In this document: positions 40,881 to 49,688 of the stretch, piece by piece
How the letters are laid out: each line of letters starts with the position of its first letter
How positions within the stretch are numbered: the stretch's first letter is position 1
NCBI GenBank assembly: GCA_046349635.1
Contig: JAXMBX010000004.1
Coordinates: 122,777 to 186,776 of the forward strand
Direction of reading: 5' to 3'
Source: JAXMBX01 sp046349635
GTDB taxonomy: Bacteria > Planctomycetota > Planctomycetia > Planctomycetales > Planctomycetaceae
Length of the DNA stretch: 64,000 bases
The notes under the pieces: generated by a model
Told to the model about the DNA's origin: nothing
What the model saw: only the letters and a program-made list of their open reading frames with translations
Database searches by the model: none
Translations under genes and position numbers: made by a program

Positions 40881-41093
40881 ATGACTCAAGGAACAATCAA
40901 AAAGCTGGTCTCTGACAAAGGATTCGGTTTCATCACCCCCAGTCAGGGAGGGAATGATATCTTCTTCCACATGTCCGCCGTATCGGGGACGGATTTCGCC
41001 GCGCTGCAAGTCGGCCAAAGCGTCTCCTTCGACGTCGATGACAGCAATGACCGCGGCAAGGGGCCTCGCGCCGCAAACGTCCGGGTCTCCTGA
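40881..41093 (+). CDS. CspA-family cold-shock protein
   Basis: The 70-residue protein is a single cold-shock domain. RNP1 is KGFGFIT and RNP2 is DIFFHMSAV, both intact, with the usual MTQGTIKKLVSDKGFGF opening. Such proteins bind single-stranded RNA and DNA and act as RNA chaperones. It has AAAG close to the ATG rather than a strong GGAGG. A hairpin terminator lies 74 bases beyond the stop, so the gene is probably monocistronic. Confidence 0.93.
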   Translation: MTQGTIKKLVSDKGFGFITPSQGGNDIFFHMSAVSGTDFAALQVGQSVSFDVDDSNDRGKGPRAANVRVS

Positions 41094-41166
41094 TCGCACC
41101 CAGCGGGCCCAGTGGTCCAGGCTTTCTCCTCCAGGAGAGTTCGAGCCTCTGATTCTTTGACAATAT

Positions 41167-41215
41167 CGCGTTCGTTCGACCAGCGCTCTTGAGGTCGGGC
41201 GGACGCGTTTTTTTT
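41167..41215 (+). terminator. Intrinsic terminator after the cold-shock gene
   Basis: A 15-bp stem pairs 41167-41181 (CGCGTTCGTTCGACC) with 41193-41207 (GGTCGGGCGGACGCG), using G-U pairs at three positions, with an 11-base loop. It is followed directly by eight T residues (41208-41215). The rest of 41094-41436 holds no gene that I can support. Confidence 0.9.
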
Positions 41216-41436
41216 CACACGGGCCGCACCCGACCTCTCATCTCAGGCGCGTGTTTCCACATCTGCCGAGGAAACGTCTTGCATCCGCATCTGGCGTGTG
41301 GCAGCATGGAACCCGGCCAACGCTTCGCCGACATTTCTTCTTGGACACGCTCCCGTCTGGCGTTAATAAAGTGTACTTCTTCTGAATCTGGTGCTCATCC
41401 GAGCGTTGACCTCATCACCCCGTCGAGCCCCAACGC

Positions 41437-43129
41437 ATGACGCAATCTCCGGATGCCTCTCCGCAATCGGACAAACCGCGCACCCATACCGTCGAGGAAT
41501 TGTGTCAGCGGTTCCAGCAGGCGTTTCAAGACGGGAAACGGGTCCGCATCGAAGATATCCTGAAAAAGGTCCAGTCACTGGATAGTGGCCGACTCCTCCG
41601 CGGCCTGATCATCGTCGAGGTCACTTACAGGCGACGCCAGGGGGAAAGTCCCCAGGCAGCCGAGTATCACTCCCGCTTCCCGGACCACCCTGCGGTTGTC
41701 GACGACACCTTCAACATGCTCGGCAAATCCTCAAGAGCTCGCGAGGAACCCCCCCGCCAGACGAGCGCCAACGGAATCCCCCCGGTCAAGCAGGCGAAAG
41801 CCCCTCCGGGTGATGACGACTTCCCAATTGAAGTCGTCGAGGAAGGAGACCGGCATCGCCGACCCGCTCCTTCTTCCGCTCAAAAACCGCCCGCTAGGAA
41901 GGATCAATTCGACCTGGAAATTGTTGAGGTTCCTGCCAAGCCGGGCGCCAAACAGCCGGCCACCTCGGGCAGCCGGCCTGGGGGCCGTGGGAACGCGCCT
42001 CTCCGGAAGCCGGCCCCCAAGGATTCCCTGGACGACATTCTCAGTCAGATGCAGCCCCTCAAACCCCGCGTCAAAGCCGTGCGGGATACCGACGACGACG
42101 AGGAACAAGAAGACCGTCCCAAAGTTAAAAAGGTCAGGAAGAAAAAAAAGAAACAGAAGGCGTCCTCGGAAGGGGCCGGGAACGCCATGGAATTCGCCAT
42201 TCCACTCGGCCTCCTGATCGTCAGTGCGATTGTCAATCTCGCCTTCGCCGCAGTCTTCGTTCCCGTCGGGGTTCCCATGTGGATTTATGTCCTGGTGAAG
42301 GTCGGATACATTCTGATCACTACCGCCGTCACCACCGTCGCCCTCTTTGCCGCCGCCGCGATTCTCGACACCCAATATGGCTACTTCGGCACGGGCCTGA
42401 TCAAGATCGGGGCCATCTGCCTGACTCAGACCTGGATCGGCGAACTCGGCCTGCATCTTCCCGGGGCGGCATTGATTGAAGTGGGGGCCTGGGTCGCTAC
42501 GTTTACGATGTTCATGGTCTTCTTTCAGTTAAGCCTGTTTGAGCGCTGGCTTCCATGTCCGTCGTCCGCATCGCACACCGTCTCGCGTATGCGTTTTTGT
42601 TCATCTCCCTGATCTCCTTCTATGCCAACGGCGGCAAGACTGACTCGAAGACGCCGCCGTCGATGCCGTCGGCAAGCATATTGATGCCACGATGGAGAAA
42701 GAAAACGCGGCCCAGGCCGCCGCCGCGGCACCCTATCACCAGTTGGCGAAGAAATTCGGCGATGCCCTTATGCAGGAAAAATATTCCGAGGCCTATGCCC
42801 TGATGTCCGACGCCTACCGCAAGCACACGACACTCGAGAAATTCACGGAGTTACACAAGAACGCACGCAAGGAATACGGCAAGCCGCTCCAGGTCGAAAC
42901 CGGCGTGGGGACACTCGACAAAGACAGCTTGAAAGACGAGGAATACGGAAAGCTCGACGAAATTCCCGCCAACATCCGCCGCGCTTGGATGCATGCCCAA
43001 CTTGCCCTTGAGGTCAGCGGCAAAGGCGAAGACGCGGAAGTCGACCGCTGCTACGACTGCTGGATGCTCCTCATCGACCAAAACGGAAAACTCGTCGTCG
43101 GCCGCTTCGAATACCACTGGTGCGACTAA
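41437..43129 (+). CDS. Membrane protein with planctomycetal kinase-associated N-terminal domain and NTF2-like C-terminal domain, two frameshifts
   Basis: Residues 15-90 (TVEELCQRFQQAFQDGK through RRRQGESPQAAEYHSRFPDH) match the helical segment that planctomycetes place in front of Ser/Thr kinase domains, but no kinase follows. A long low-complexity linker comes next, with acidic blocks (DTDDDEEQED) and a Lys block (KKVRKKKKKQK). Then come membrane segments LGLLIVSAIVNLAFAAVFVP, LVKVGYILITTAVTTVALFA and VATFTMFMVFFQLSLFE. Near 42540-42555 the frame shifts to frame 3 (RIAHRLAYAFLFISLISFYA), and near 42650 to frame 2 (DAAVDAVGKHIDATMEKE). The C-terminal domain, LAKKFGDALMQEKYSEAYAL onward, looks NTF2-like. 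The C-terminal part could alternatively be a separate gene starting at 42692. Confidence 0.6.
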
Positions 43130-43182
43130 CCCACCTGTGTCCCCTCGAGTGGCCCACGTCCCCTCTGGGCATCTGAATACCC

Positions 43183-43380
43183 TCTTGAATCCGGGCGGCG
43201 TCAGCCACAAGTGGCGAATTCTCGCCGTCAAAGACCTTCTCCCCCGCGCGGGAGAAGGTGGCCGCACAGCGGCCGGAAGAGGGGGCCATCCAAACGTCTC
43301 TGACCTCCGCACTCCCCGCTTTTCACCCGCGTGCGTTGGTGGCACAGGTTCCCGGTACTCCGGGGACCTGTGTGCGCCAG
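43183..43380. repeat. Composite of hairpin repeats between converging genes
   Basis: The gap contains four dyads in a row. First, a variant of the dispersed repeat, GGGCGGCGTCAGCCACAAG, at 43193-43211. Second, a 9-bp perfect stem CCTTCTCCC/GGGAGAAGG at 43235-43258. Third, GGCCGC-ACA-GCGGCC at 43260-43274. Fourth, a 13-bp stem CACAGGTTCCCGG/CCGGGGACCTGTG at 43343-43372, followed by GCGCCAGCACAAGAGG. Related hairpin-plus-tail sequence recurs near 59.05 kb. The block may also terminate both converging genes. Confidence 0.6.
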
Positions 43381-43419
43381 CACAAGAGGAGAATTCAAAT
43401 CGGTGCGGGGGACGCCAAC

Positions 43420-44724
43420 CTAAACCTCCGCCAACGGCTCCTTCGAGTCCCCGAATTCCTTCGTCGGCAGGCCGCATTTGTCCAGCATCGCCAGGAACAG
43501 GCTGCACATCTTCCGGTTCGGCTTCCCGAGGTAATCCAGGCTCCGACCCGTCGCAATCCGGCCTCCACCCTTCCCTAGCATCACCACCGGCAACTGCGTC
43601 GCATCGTGCGCCCCAGTCAACATGCTCGAGCAATACATGATCATCGAGTTATCGAGCGCCGTCCGTTCTCCCTCCTGGATCGCATCCAGCTTCTTCCCGA
43701 TGTACGCCAGTTGCTCGATGAAGAACTGGTTCACCTTCAGCCAGTCCGCCGTATCCGAGTGCGACAACAGGTGGTGGATCATGTAATCGACCCCCAGGTG
43801 CGGGAACCGCAGCGAACTGTGGTCGTTGTTCAGCTTGAGCGTCGTCACCCGCGTCGTGTCGGTCTGGAAGCCCAGCACCAGGATGTCGCACATCAGCTTC
43901 ATGTGTTCCGCGATATTCTGCGGAATCCCGTCCGCCGGGCGGGGAATATTCGGCTTCGACAGCGTCGGACGCCAACCCTGCAGTTCTCCCTGCTTCCCGG
44001 CCTTGGAAATCCGCTGCTCCACTTCCCGCACCGATTCCAGGTATTCATCCAGCTTCCGCTGGTCGTTGTTGCTCACCTGCTTCCGGAAGTCACGGGCATC
44101 TTCCAGCACCGCATCCAGCACGCTCTTGTCACCCTTCTGGACTTCGTCCTTGAACAGGCGATCGAATGCCAACGCAGGGTACAGTTCCAGCGGCGTCGGT
44201 GTCGTCGGCGAACTCCACGAGATGTGCGAGCTGTACAGCATCGAATAGTTCTTGTGCACCGACGGATTCGATTTCTCGCATCCCAGCACCAGGCTCGGCA
44301 CTTTCGTCGAACCGGCGAATTTCTGCGCCACCATCTGATCCACGCTCGTTCCGGATCGGATCACTCCGCCGGACGCCAGCGGCGCGCCGGATAGAATATT
44401 ACCCGTCTGCGAACTGTGGATATTCCCCTTCAGCGCTTCTTCGTTGTACAACCCGCGGATGAACAGCATCTTTTCCTTCAGGCCGTTCAACGGAGCCAGG
44501 ACCTGCCCCAGCTCCATGCTCTTGCCGGTCCCCTTGGCCCACCACTCCTTGCTGTGGAACCCGTTCCCGGAGAACAGCACCGCCAACCGCACCGGCGCCT
44601 GGCTCGACTTCGGTCCGCTCGTCGGGGCATCACCCCACACCGGCAGCGATTCCAGCCACGGCAACGCCATCGATACTCCGACTCCACGGAGAAATCTGCG
44701 TCGCGAAAATTGATGTGTCAGCAT
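43420..44724 (-). CDS. Tat-exported DUF1552 protein
   Basis: The 434-residue product begins with a twin-arginine signal (SRRRFLRGVGVSMALPWLES) and matches DUF1552 throughout: RLAVLFSGNGFHSKEWWAKG, LIFIRGLYN-type and LSGAPLASGG segments. SMIMYCSSMLTGAHD and LPVVMLGKGGGRIATGRSLD are near the C-terminus. DUF1552 proteins are exported and in planctomycetes are nearly always paired with DUF1592/DUF1588/DUF1585 proteins, as here (that gene ends just upstream on the same strand). The fold resembles alkaline phosphatase/sulfatase-like DUF1501 relatives; activity is unknown. It is the last gene of the three-gene minus operon. Confidence 0.9.
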   Translation of the reverse strand: MLTHQFSRRRFLRGVGVSMALPWLESLPVWGDAPTSGPKSSQAPVRLAVLFSGNGFHSKEWWAKGTGKSMELGQVLAPLNGLKEKMLFIRGLYNEEALKGNIHSSQTGNILSGAPLASGGVIRSGTSVDQMVAQKFAGSTKVPSLVLGCEKSNPSVHKNYSMLYSSHISWSSPTTPTPLELYPALAFDRLFKDEVQKGDKSVLDAVLEDARDFRKQVSNNDQRKLDEYLESVREVEQRISKAGKQGELQGWRPTLSKPNIPRPADGIPQNIAEHMKLMCDILVLGFQTDTTRVTTLKLNNDHSSLRFPHLGVDYMIHHLLSHSDTADWLKVNQFFIEQLAYIGKKLDAIQEGERTALDNSMIMYCSSMLTGAHDATQLPVVMLGKGGGRIATGRSLDYLGKPNRKMCSLFLAMLDKCGLPTKEFGDSKEPLAEV

Positions 44725-44785
44725 CGTTCAGTCCTTTAGCGGGAAGGTGTTTCAACTCGTCTACTGATTATCGGGTAACACGCCC

Positions 44786-47700
44786 TCAAGGTAAATCCGC
44801 AAATTGCTGATCCTTACCTCGAATCTCCCGAAACTGTCGGCTTCTTAACAGTGTCTCCACCGCCACCGAGAAGCGGTAATCGTTCTGTTTCAATTTCTGC
44901 TGCATCTCCTGCAGCAACGGCTCGTCGGACAACTGCACCTCGCGTCCCAGTCCATAGCCGATGAACTTCTTGCAGAACTGCCGCAAGATCGCATCCCCGC
45001 GCTTCGTCATCAGGTACTGCCGCAACCCTGCCAACCCTTCAAACTCAGAGCCGTCCAGAGTCTTGGCCTGCGTGTTGATCGGGCGGTCCGCCAGATCTTT
45101 CGTCCGCAAGCGGCCAATCGCGTCATAAGCCTCCAGCGAGAAGCCCATCGGATCGATCCGCTGATGGCAATTCGAACACCGCGCATCGTTGGAATGTTTT
45201 TCCACCAGTTGCCGCACGGTCAAGCCTGCTGTCGCGGTCTCGTCTTCCGGAAGCGTCGGCACATCCTTCGGCGGCCTCGGGAGCTTTTCTCCCAGCAGCA
45301 CCTCAGACACCCAGTTCCCCCGCAGAATCGGACTCGTCCGCGACGCTCCCGACTGTTTCGACAACGTCGCCGCCAGACCTAGAATTCCTCCCCGGCCGTA
45401 TTGAGCAACCCCGTCGACTCGTTTCCAATCGCTCCCTTTGACCTCCGGCATGCCGTAGTGCGCCGCCAGCGGAGCATTCACGAACGTGTGATCCGCGTTC
45501 AGCACGGAGATCACCGAACCGTCGTTCTGGAACAGATCCGTGAAGAACCGGATCACTTCCTCGTACATATCCCCCCGCAGCTTGTTAAACGTCGGGAAAT
45601 GCCGCTCGCTCTTCTCATCGAGCGCATCGAATTCATACACGTGCAGCCACTGGCAGGCAAACTCCGTCGCCAGTCGTCGGGTCCGTGCATCCTTCAACAT
45701 CCGCCGAGCCTGCGCCACGAGCACGTCCGGCTCGTGCAGTTTTCCCGACGCCGCCACCTGCCTCAACTCCTCATCCGGAGCCGAGGACCATAGCAGATAG
45801 CTCAACCGCGTCGCGAGTTCCCAGTCGCTGACCGGCCCAGCAGCAGTCCCACTGGGGGGCTGCTCCAGTCGGTACAAGAACTTCGGCGACGCCAGAATCC
45901 GCGCCAACAAAAACCGGAACGCCTCCTCATGCGGCAACGGCTCAGCCCGCAACGTCTGATACAGCGTTTGCAGCTCCTTCAGATCTGAATCGGTAAGCGG
46001 CCGCCGATACGCCTGCGACGCCAACGCATACAACTGCTTCAACTGACTCGGCTCCGCATCCACCAGTTCCTTCTTGTACGCCGCCGCCCGGTCATAAATC
46101 TGCTTGCGGAAGGGCTCAAACAGCCGCGGATCACTGTCCTGCGAAGCGTATTCCAGCAGTTGCAGGAACGAATCCACCTGGGTCAACGCATCTTGGCTGA
46201 TGAAATGCAACTCCTGCCAGCACCGTTCCAGCCGCGCCCCTTCCTGCGGCGTCAGCAGCAGACGACGCAGGTTGTCGTCCTCCCGATGAAACAGCGTCAA
46301 CGTCACGGCCTCATCCACCGGAACAATCTGCGGATAGCACACCGCCGCCGGGAAGTGTTGACGGAACTCGTCGAACTCCTGCGCAATCCGCTTGTCCCCC
46401 TTGCTCCCCGGATGCACCAGAATCGGCAGGTCATCCCGCAACGATGTCCCCGCCACCGCGGTTCCAACCGCAACCTGCGGCTGCACGCTCCCCTCGGTCC
46501 CCACCTGCGGGTGCAGAAACGCCGTCGTCAGGAATTCACACCCCACCACCAGATCCGCCGGCAGCCGGATTTCAATCGCTTCCGGCGCCTGCACGCACAA
46601 CGACCGCTGATCCACCCGCGTCCCATTCGCATGCTGCCCGAATTTCTCGGCCGGCAATCCCCATGGGGAAGCCGTTCCCCCCGCCGATTTGGAAGCATCC
46701 ACCGGCATGTAATACAACGGCCCGGTCAACGAACACAGCCGTCGATACAGAATCGCATCCGGGTGTTTTGCATCCGCAGGGGGCTGCGAAGTGAGCATCT
46801 TCTGCAGTTCTTCCGCCAGTTTTGCTTTTTCATCTGGCTTGTTCGTGTCCAGCCACCGCGCCAGCAGCGATCCCGGCGGCACGTTCACGCTGTTCGATTC
46901 CCCCGTGATCGGTTCCGAATAAAAGTTCCACGTCTCCTTGTTCCCGAATTTGTCCGCGTGCGGGTTGGAAGCCAGAATGTCCCCCGTGACGTCCTTGGTG
47001 AGTGTCCACGCCCGCTTCTCCCCCTCCAGTTCCTGCACGGTGAAATCAATGTCCGTCAGGTCGCAGCCGTGCGAACCATCCCGCGCATTGATAATCAACG
47101 AAATGACATCCCCGGTCTGCACCGCCAGATGCTCCACCGGCCCGACCGGCATGCTCGCCCCCCCGGTCGCCTCTCCGTTCACCAGTTTCTGACGAGTCAC
47201 TCCCCGCCGCAGTTCCAGCGCCCACCGCACCCCGTTGCCGCATTCCGGATGCGCCCGCATCACCGCTCCAGAGACTTTCACGATTCCCGAAATCGGGCTT
47301 CGCCACCCCGCCGCCACATCCTGGCTCGGCGACGGATGCACGCACACCCCATGCCCCTTCATATTCCCTGGCACCCGGACATGCTGATCCGAAGAATTCG
47401 CAATGAACAACGGCGTCTCACCACTCCCCCATCCGCTCACAAACTCATATCCCCCCACCCGGTTCATCTTCGTGGTGAAATTATTCAGGCGGATGACAGC
47501 ATCCGTTCCAATCCCCAGGTACCCCAGCCATCCCGCTAATGATCCTTCCGACACCCCGTACTGCTTCGCCAGTTCCGGAAGGTTCGGTTTTCCTGCGGTG
47601 CCGGTAATCGTCGCCGCGACCGCCAGCGACTTCGCCGTCTCTCCAAACAACACCGTCCGCCGTTCCGTCAGCCCCGTGGTAAAGGCCCGCAGATCTTGCA

Positions 47701-48874
47701 AGAAAATCGGCGCCCGCCCGGGAACCACCAGTTGCGGAGCCTGCCACTCCATGAAGTCATGTTCATTTCCGTCCCCCGCCGTCGAAACGGCGAGCGTCAC
47801 TTTCACTTCGCCGTTTCCTCCCTGATCGGGCAGCGGAATCCGGAAGTCCGGACGATGCACCGCCGGATTCATCGGGACCATCCACGTTTTCATGTGCCCC
47901 ACCGGCTGGAACCGCGTCAGCCGTCCCTGCCACCCCTGAATCGCCCCGCTCAAGGCCGCTGCATCCGCGGGCTTCGCTGTCTTCCACCGTTCGCGAATGC
48001 TGTTCAACAGCAGTGAAGGGCGGTCGTCATTCAACACCTGCCACATCGTCGCCAGGTACGGCGCGCTCAGGCCTCGCTCCTGCGCGATCTTAGTCACCGA
48101 CTTCCCCCCGGAGCGGATCGCCTCCCGCTCCTCGAGCGTCGCCTTCAGATATTTCTCCAGCGGAATCTTTCCCGCTTCATCCGCGTATTTCTTGTACGTC
48201 CCCCGGATCTCATTCAGCAGCTCATCCGTCCAGTCCCGGCGCGTTGTGGACTTCGAAAACCTGAATCCATCCGGCAGCAGCACCGCGTGCGACGCCACCA
48301 TCTTCGCCGCATCCAGGTACTTCACAAACAGGGCAGGGGACATCACCAGCGCGTTGCCGGTATTGGTAAAACCCTCTCCCGCCGCCCCGTCCGCTGGGAA
48401 TTCCTTCGCCGGTTGCAGATCCACCCCCGTCAGATCCTTCAGCGTATACGTGTACTCGGCGTTCCCCAGCCGCCGCAACACCACCGGCCCGGGATCACCG
48501 GCGCTCGCAATCGCTTCCGCATGCACGAACTGTTCCGCCCATGTCCGCAACTGCTTCCGCTCGTCGCTTGTCAGTTGCTTCGATTTCTTCGGGGGCATCT
48601 CCCCGTTGTCCAGCATTTCCACCACCCGCGGCCAAGGCTTCGAATCCTTCCGCAGATCTCCCAGCGTCTTGAACCGCTCCAGATCCAGTTGCCCCTCTTG
48701 CAACTCCGTGGAATGGCAGTTCAAACAGTATTTCTGCAGCAGCGGGCGGATCTCTTTCGTGTAACCCGCCTCCAGTTTTTCAAACGGCACCGCATCCGCC
48801 GCCGAACTGCTGCGTGGCACACCGAGAATCAGAACGATGGTGATAGACAGAATTGCCCCAACTAACCGCGTCAT
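44786..48874 (-). CDS. Exported PSCyt1-DUF1587-DUF1595-DUF1592-DUF1588-DUF1585 protein
   Basis: The 1362-residue protein has a signal peptide (residues 1-26), then a planctomycete cytochrome-c-like domain with a haem motif CLNCH at residues 50-54. DUF1587 follows (LRRLGNAEYTYTLKDLTGVD). A long middle region (about 220-880) carries carbohydrate-binding-like beta segments. DUF1595 (AYRRPLTDSDLKELQTLY), DUF1592 (RLSYLLWSSAPDEELRQVA), DUF1588 with a second CSNCH motif, and DUF1585 at the end (FGYGLGRE-like, here FIGYGLGREVQLSDEPLL) complete it. Such proteins are periplasmic or surface and proposed to act in polymer degradation linked to electron transfer. The start ATG overlaps the regulator stop by four bases (ATGA), and the DUF1552 gene follows. 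The gene is unbroken over 4.1 kb. Confidence 0.92.
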   Translation of the reverse strand: MTRLVGAILSITIVLILGVPRSSSAADAVPFEKLEAGYTKEIRPLLQKYCLNCHSTELQEGQLDLERFKTLGDLRKDSKPWPRVVEMLDNGEMPPKKSKQLTSDERKQLRTWAEQFVHAEAIASAGDPGPVVLRRLGNAEYTYTLKDLTGVDLQPAKEFPADGAAGEGFTNTGNALVMSPALFVKYLDAAKMVASHAVLLPDGFRFSKSTTRRDWTDELLNEIRGTYKKYADEAGKIPLEKYLKATLEEREAIRSGGKSVTKIAQERGLSAPYLATMWQVLNDDRPSLLLNSIRERWKTAKPADAAALSGAIQGWQGRLTRFQPVGHMKTWMVPMNPAVHRPDFRIPLPDQGGNGEVKVTLAVSTAGDGNEHDFMEWQAPQLVVPGRAPIFLQDLRAFTTGLTERRTVLFGETAKSLAVAATITGTAGKPNLPELAKQYGVSEGSLAGWLGYLGIGTDAVIRLNNFTTKMNRVGGYEFVSGWGSGETPLFIANSSDQHVRVPGNMKGHGVCVHPSPSQDVAAGWRSPISGIVKVSGAVMRAHPECGNGVRWALELRRGVTRQKLVNGEATGGASMPVGPVEHLAVQTGDVISLIINARDGSHGCDLTDIDFTVQELEGEKRAWTLTKDVTGDILASNPHADKFGNKETWNFYSEPITGESNSVNVPPGSLLARWLDTNKPDEKAKLAEELQKMLTSQPPADAKHPDAILYRRLCSLTGPLYYMPVDASKSAGGTASPWGLPAEKFGQHANGTRVDQRSLCVQAPEAIEIRLPADLVVGCEFLTTAFLHPQVGTEGSVQPQVAVGTAVAGTSLRDDLPILVHPGSKGDKRIAQEFDEFRQHFPAAVCYPQIVPVDEAVTLTLFHREDDNLRRLLLTPQEGARLERCWQELHFISQDALTQVDSFLQLLEYASQDSDPRLFEPFRKQIYDRAAAYKKELVDAEPSQLKQLYALASQAYRRPLTDSDLKELQTLYQTLRAEPLPHEEAFRFLLARILASPKFLYRLEQPPSGTAAGPVSDWELATRLSYLLWSSAPDEELRQVAASGKLHEPDVLVAQARRMLKDARTRRLATEFACQWLHVYEFDALDEKSERHFPTFNKLRGDMYEEVIRFFTDLFQNDGSVISVLNADHTFVNAPLAAHYGMPEVKGSDWKRVDGVAQYGRGGILGLAATLSKQSGASRTSPILRGNWVSEVLLGEKLPRPPKDVPTLPEDETATAGLTVRQLVEKHSNDARCSNCHQRIDPMGFSLEAYDAIGRLRTKDLADRPINTQAKTLDGSEFEGLAGLRQYLMTKRGDAILRQFCKKFIGYGLGREVQLSDEPLLQEMQQKLKQNDYRFSVAVETLLRSRQFREIRGKDQQFADLP

Positions 48875-49557
48875 CCCAATTCTCCGATCCGTTTCTTGTG
48901 ACTTTCGATCGATTCTCGCAGTTCCCGCTCAGCCTCCGCCACGTTCCCTCGTTGCAGGTTGTCGATAATCCGCTGATGAATCGTGATCCCACTCGACCAT
49001 TCCGCCTTTTTGACGCTCTCCCGGAACCGCTGGAAGAAAATCGCCAGGACCTCTCCGAACGGCATCAGCGGCGTCAGCCCGCTCGCTTCAATCAGACTCC
49101 GGTGAAACGCAATGTCCAGTTCCACAAACCGCTGCAGCGTTTTCGTCTGCCGCAACTCACGGTTGATCTCACTCAGCCCCGCGTGAATCGAAGCATCCTT
49201 CTGCATCCTGCGCGAGACATGCGGCAACACCCCCGTCTCAATCAGCACCCGGGTATCAATCAGCACCAGCGGATCCGCTTCCTGCAACGCCGGGTGAAAC
49301 CCCAGGCATTCCGTCACCTTGTCCAGGTTCATCCGCCCGACGGTCAGCCCCCGGCCCGGCTTGGCTTCCAGGATTCCCAAAAACTCCAGCGACTTCGTCG
49401 CTTCCCGCAGGCTCAACCGGCTCACCCCGAACCGCGCCGCCAATTCCGTCTCCGTCGGCAGCCGGTCCCCCGGTCGCAGCATCTCTTCCGTGATATATGC
49501 GCGCAACCGGTCCGCGACGACATCGCGCAGCTTGGCTCGTTCGATCGTTTCCAGCAT
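48871..49557 (-). CDS. FadR-type (GntR/FCD) transcriptional regulator
   Basis: The 228-residue protein has an N-terminal winged helix (LRDVVADRLRAYITEEML, then RPGDRLPTETELAARFGVS and RLSLREATKSLEFLGILEAK) and a C-terminal all-helical FCD ligand domain. Residues FVELDIAFHRSLIEAS supply the metal-site Asp and His pattern, and later HQRIIDNL supplies another His. FCD regulators usually sense small organic acids or acyl compounds. The ATG at 49557 follows GGAG with nine bases spacing; the longer open frame to 49650 is discounted. It overlaps the next gene by ATGA and is divergent from the hydroxyacid dehydrogenase, with a palindrome between them. Confidence 0.88.
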   Translation of the reverse strand: MLETIERAKLRDVVADRLRAYITEEMLRPGDRLPTETELAARFGVSRLSLREATKSLEFLGILEAKPGRGLTVGRMNLDKVTECLGFHPALQEADPLVLIDTRVLIETGVLPHVSRRMQKDASIHAGLSEINRELRQTKTLQRFVELDIAFHRSLIEASGLTPLMPFGEVLAIFFQRFRESVKKAEWSSGITIHQRIIDNLQRGNVAEAERELRESIESHKKRIGELG

Positions 49558-49570
49558 CTCATTAGCTCCG

Positions 49571-49630
49571 GACTTGCAGGTCACTCGCGGTACCCGTAGA
49601 TTATCTGACAATCTGATCGATCTGCAAGTC
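49571..49630. promoter_or_regulatory. Candidate FadR-family operator with nested inverted repeats
   Basis: The 17-base palindrome AGATTATCTGACAATCT occupies 49598-49614; its two halves differ at one of eight positions. Around it, GACTTGCAG (49571-49579) and CTGCAAGTC (49622-49630) form a perfect 9-bp inverted repeat with a 42-base spacer. The block lies between the divergent regulator and hydroxyacid dehydrogenase starts, 13 bases from the regulator ATG. Dyads of this size are typical FCD-regulator operators, so autoregulation and control of both arms is the likely role. Confidence 0.6.
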
Positions 49631-49688
49631 TGCATATGTTCTCTCTTCAAACATTCCCGTTCCGCCTCAACGTGGAAGGTCTGCTCGC

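Noticed and set aside
43183..43380. Row of hairpins considered as a CRISPR array
   Set aside because: The dyads differ in sequence and spacing, with no identical repeats, unique spacers or cas genes.
46160..47539. 459-residue plus-strand open frame antisense to the PSCyt1/DUF1592 gene
   Set aside because: Arg/His/Pro-rich shadow of GC-biased third positions; the opposite strand encodes recognised domains without break.
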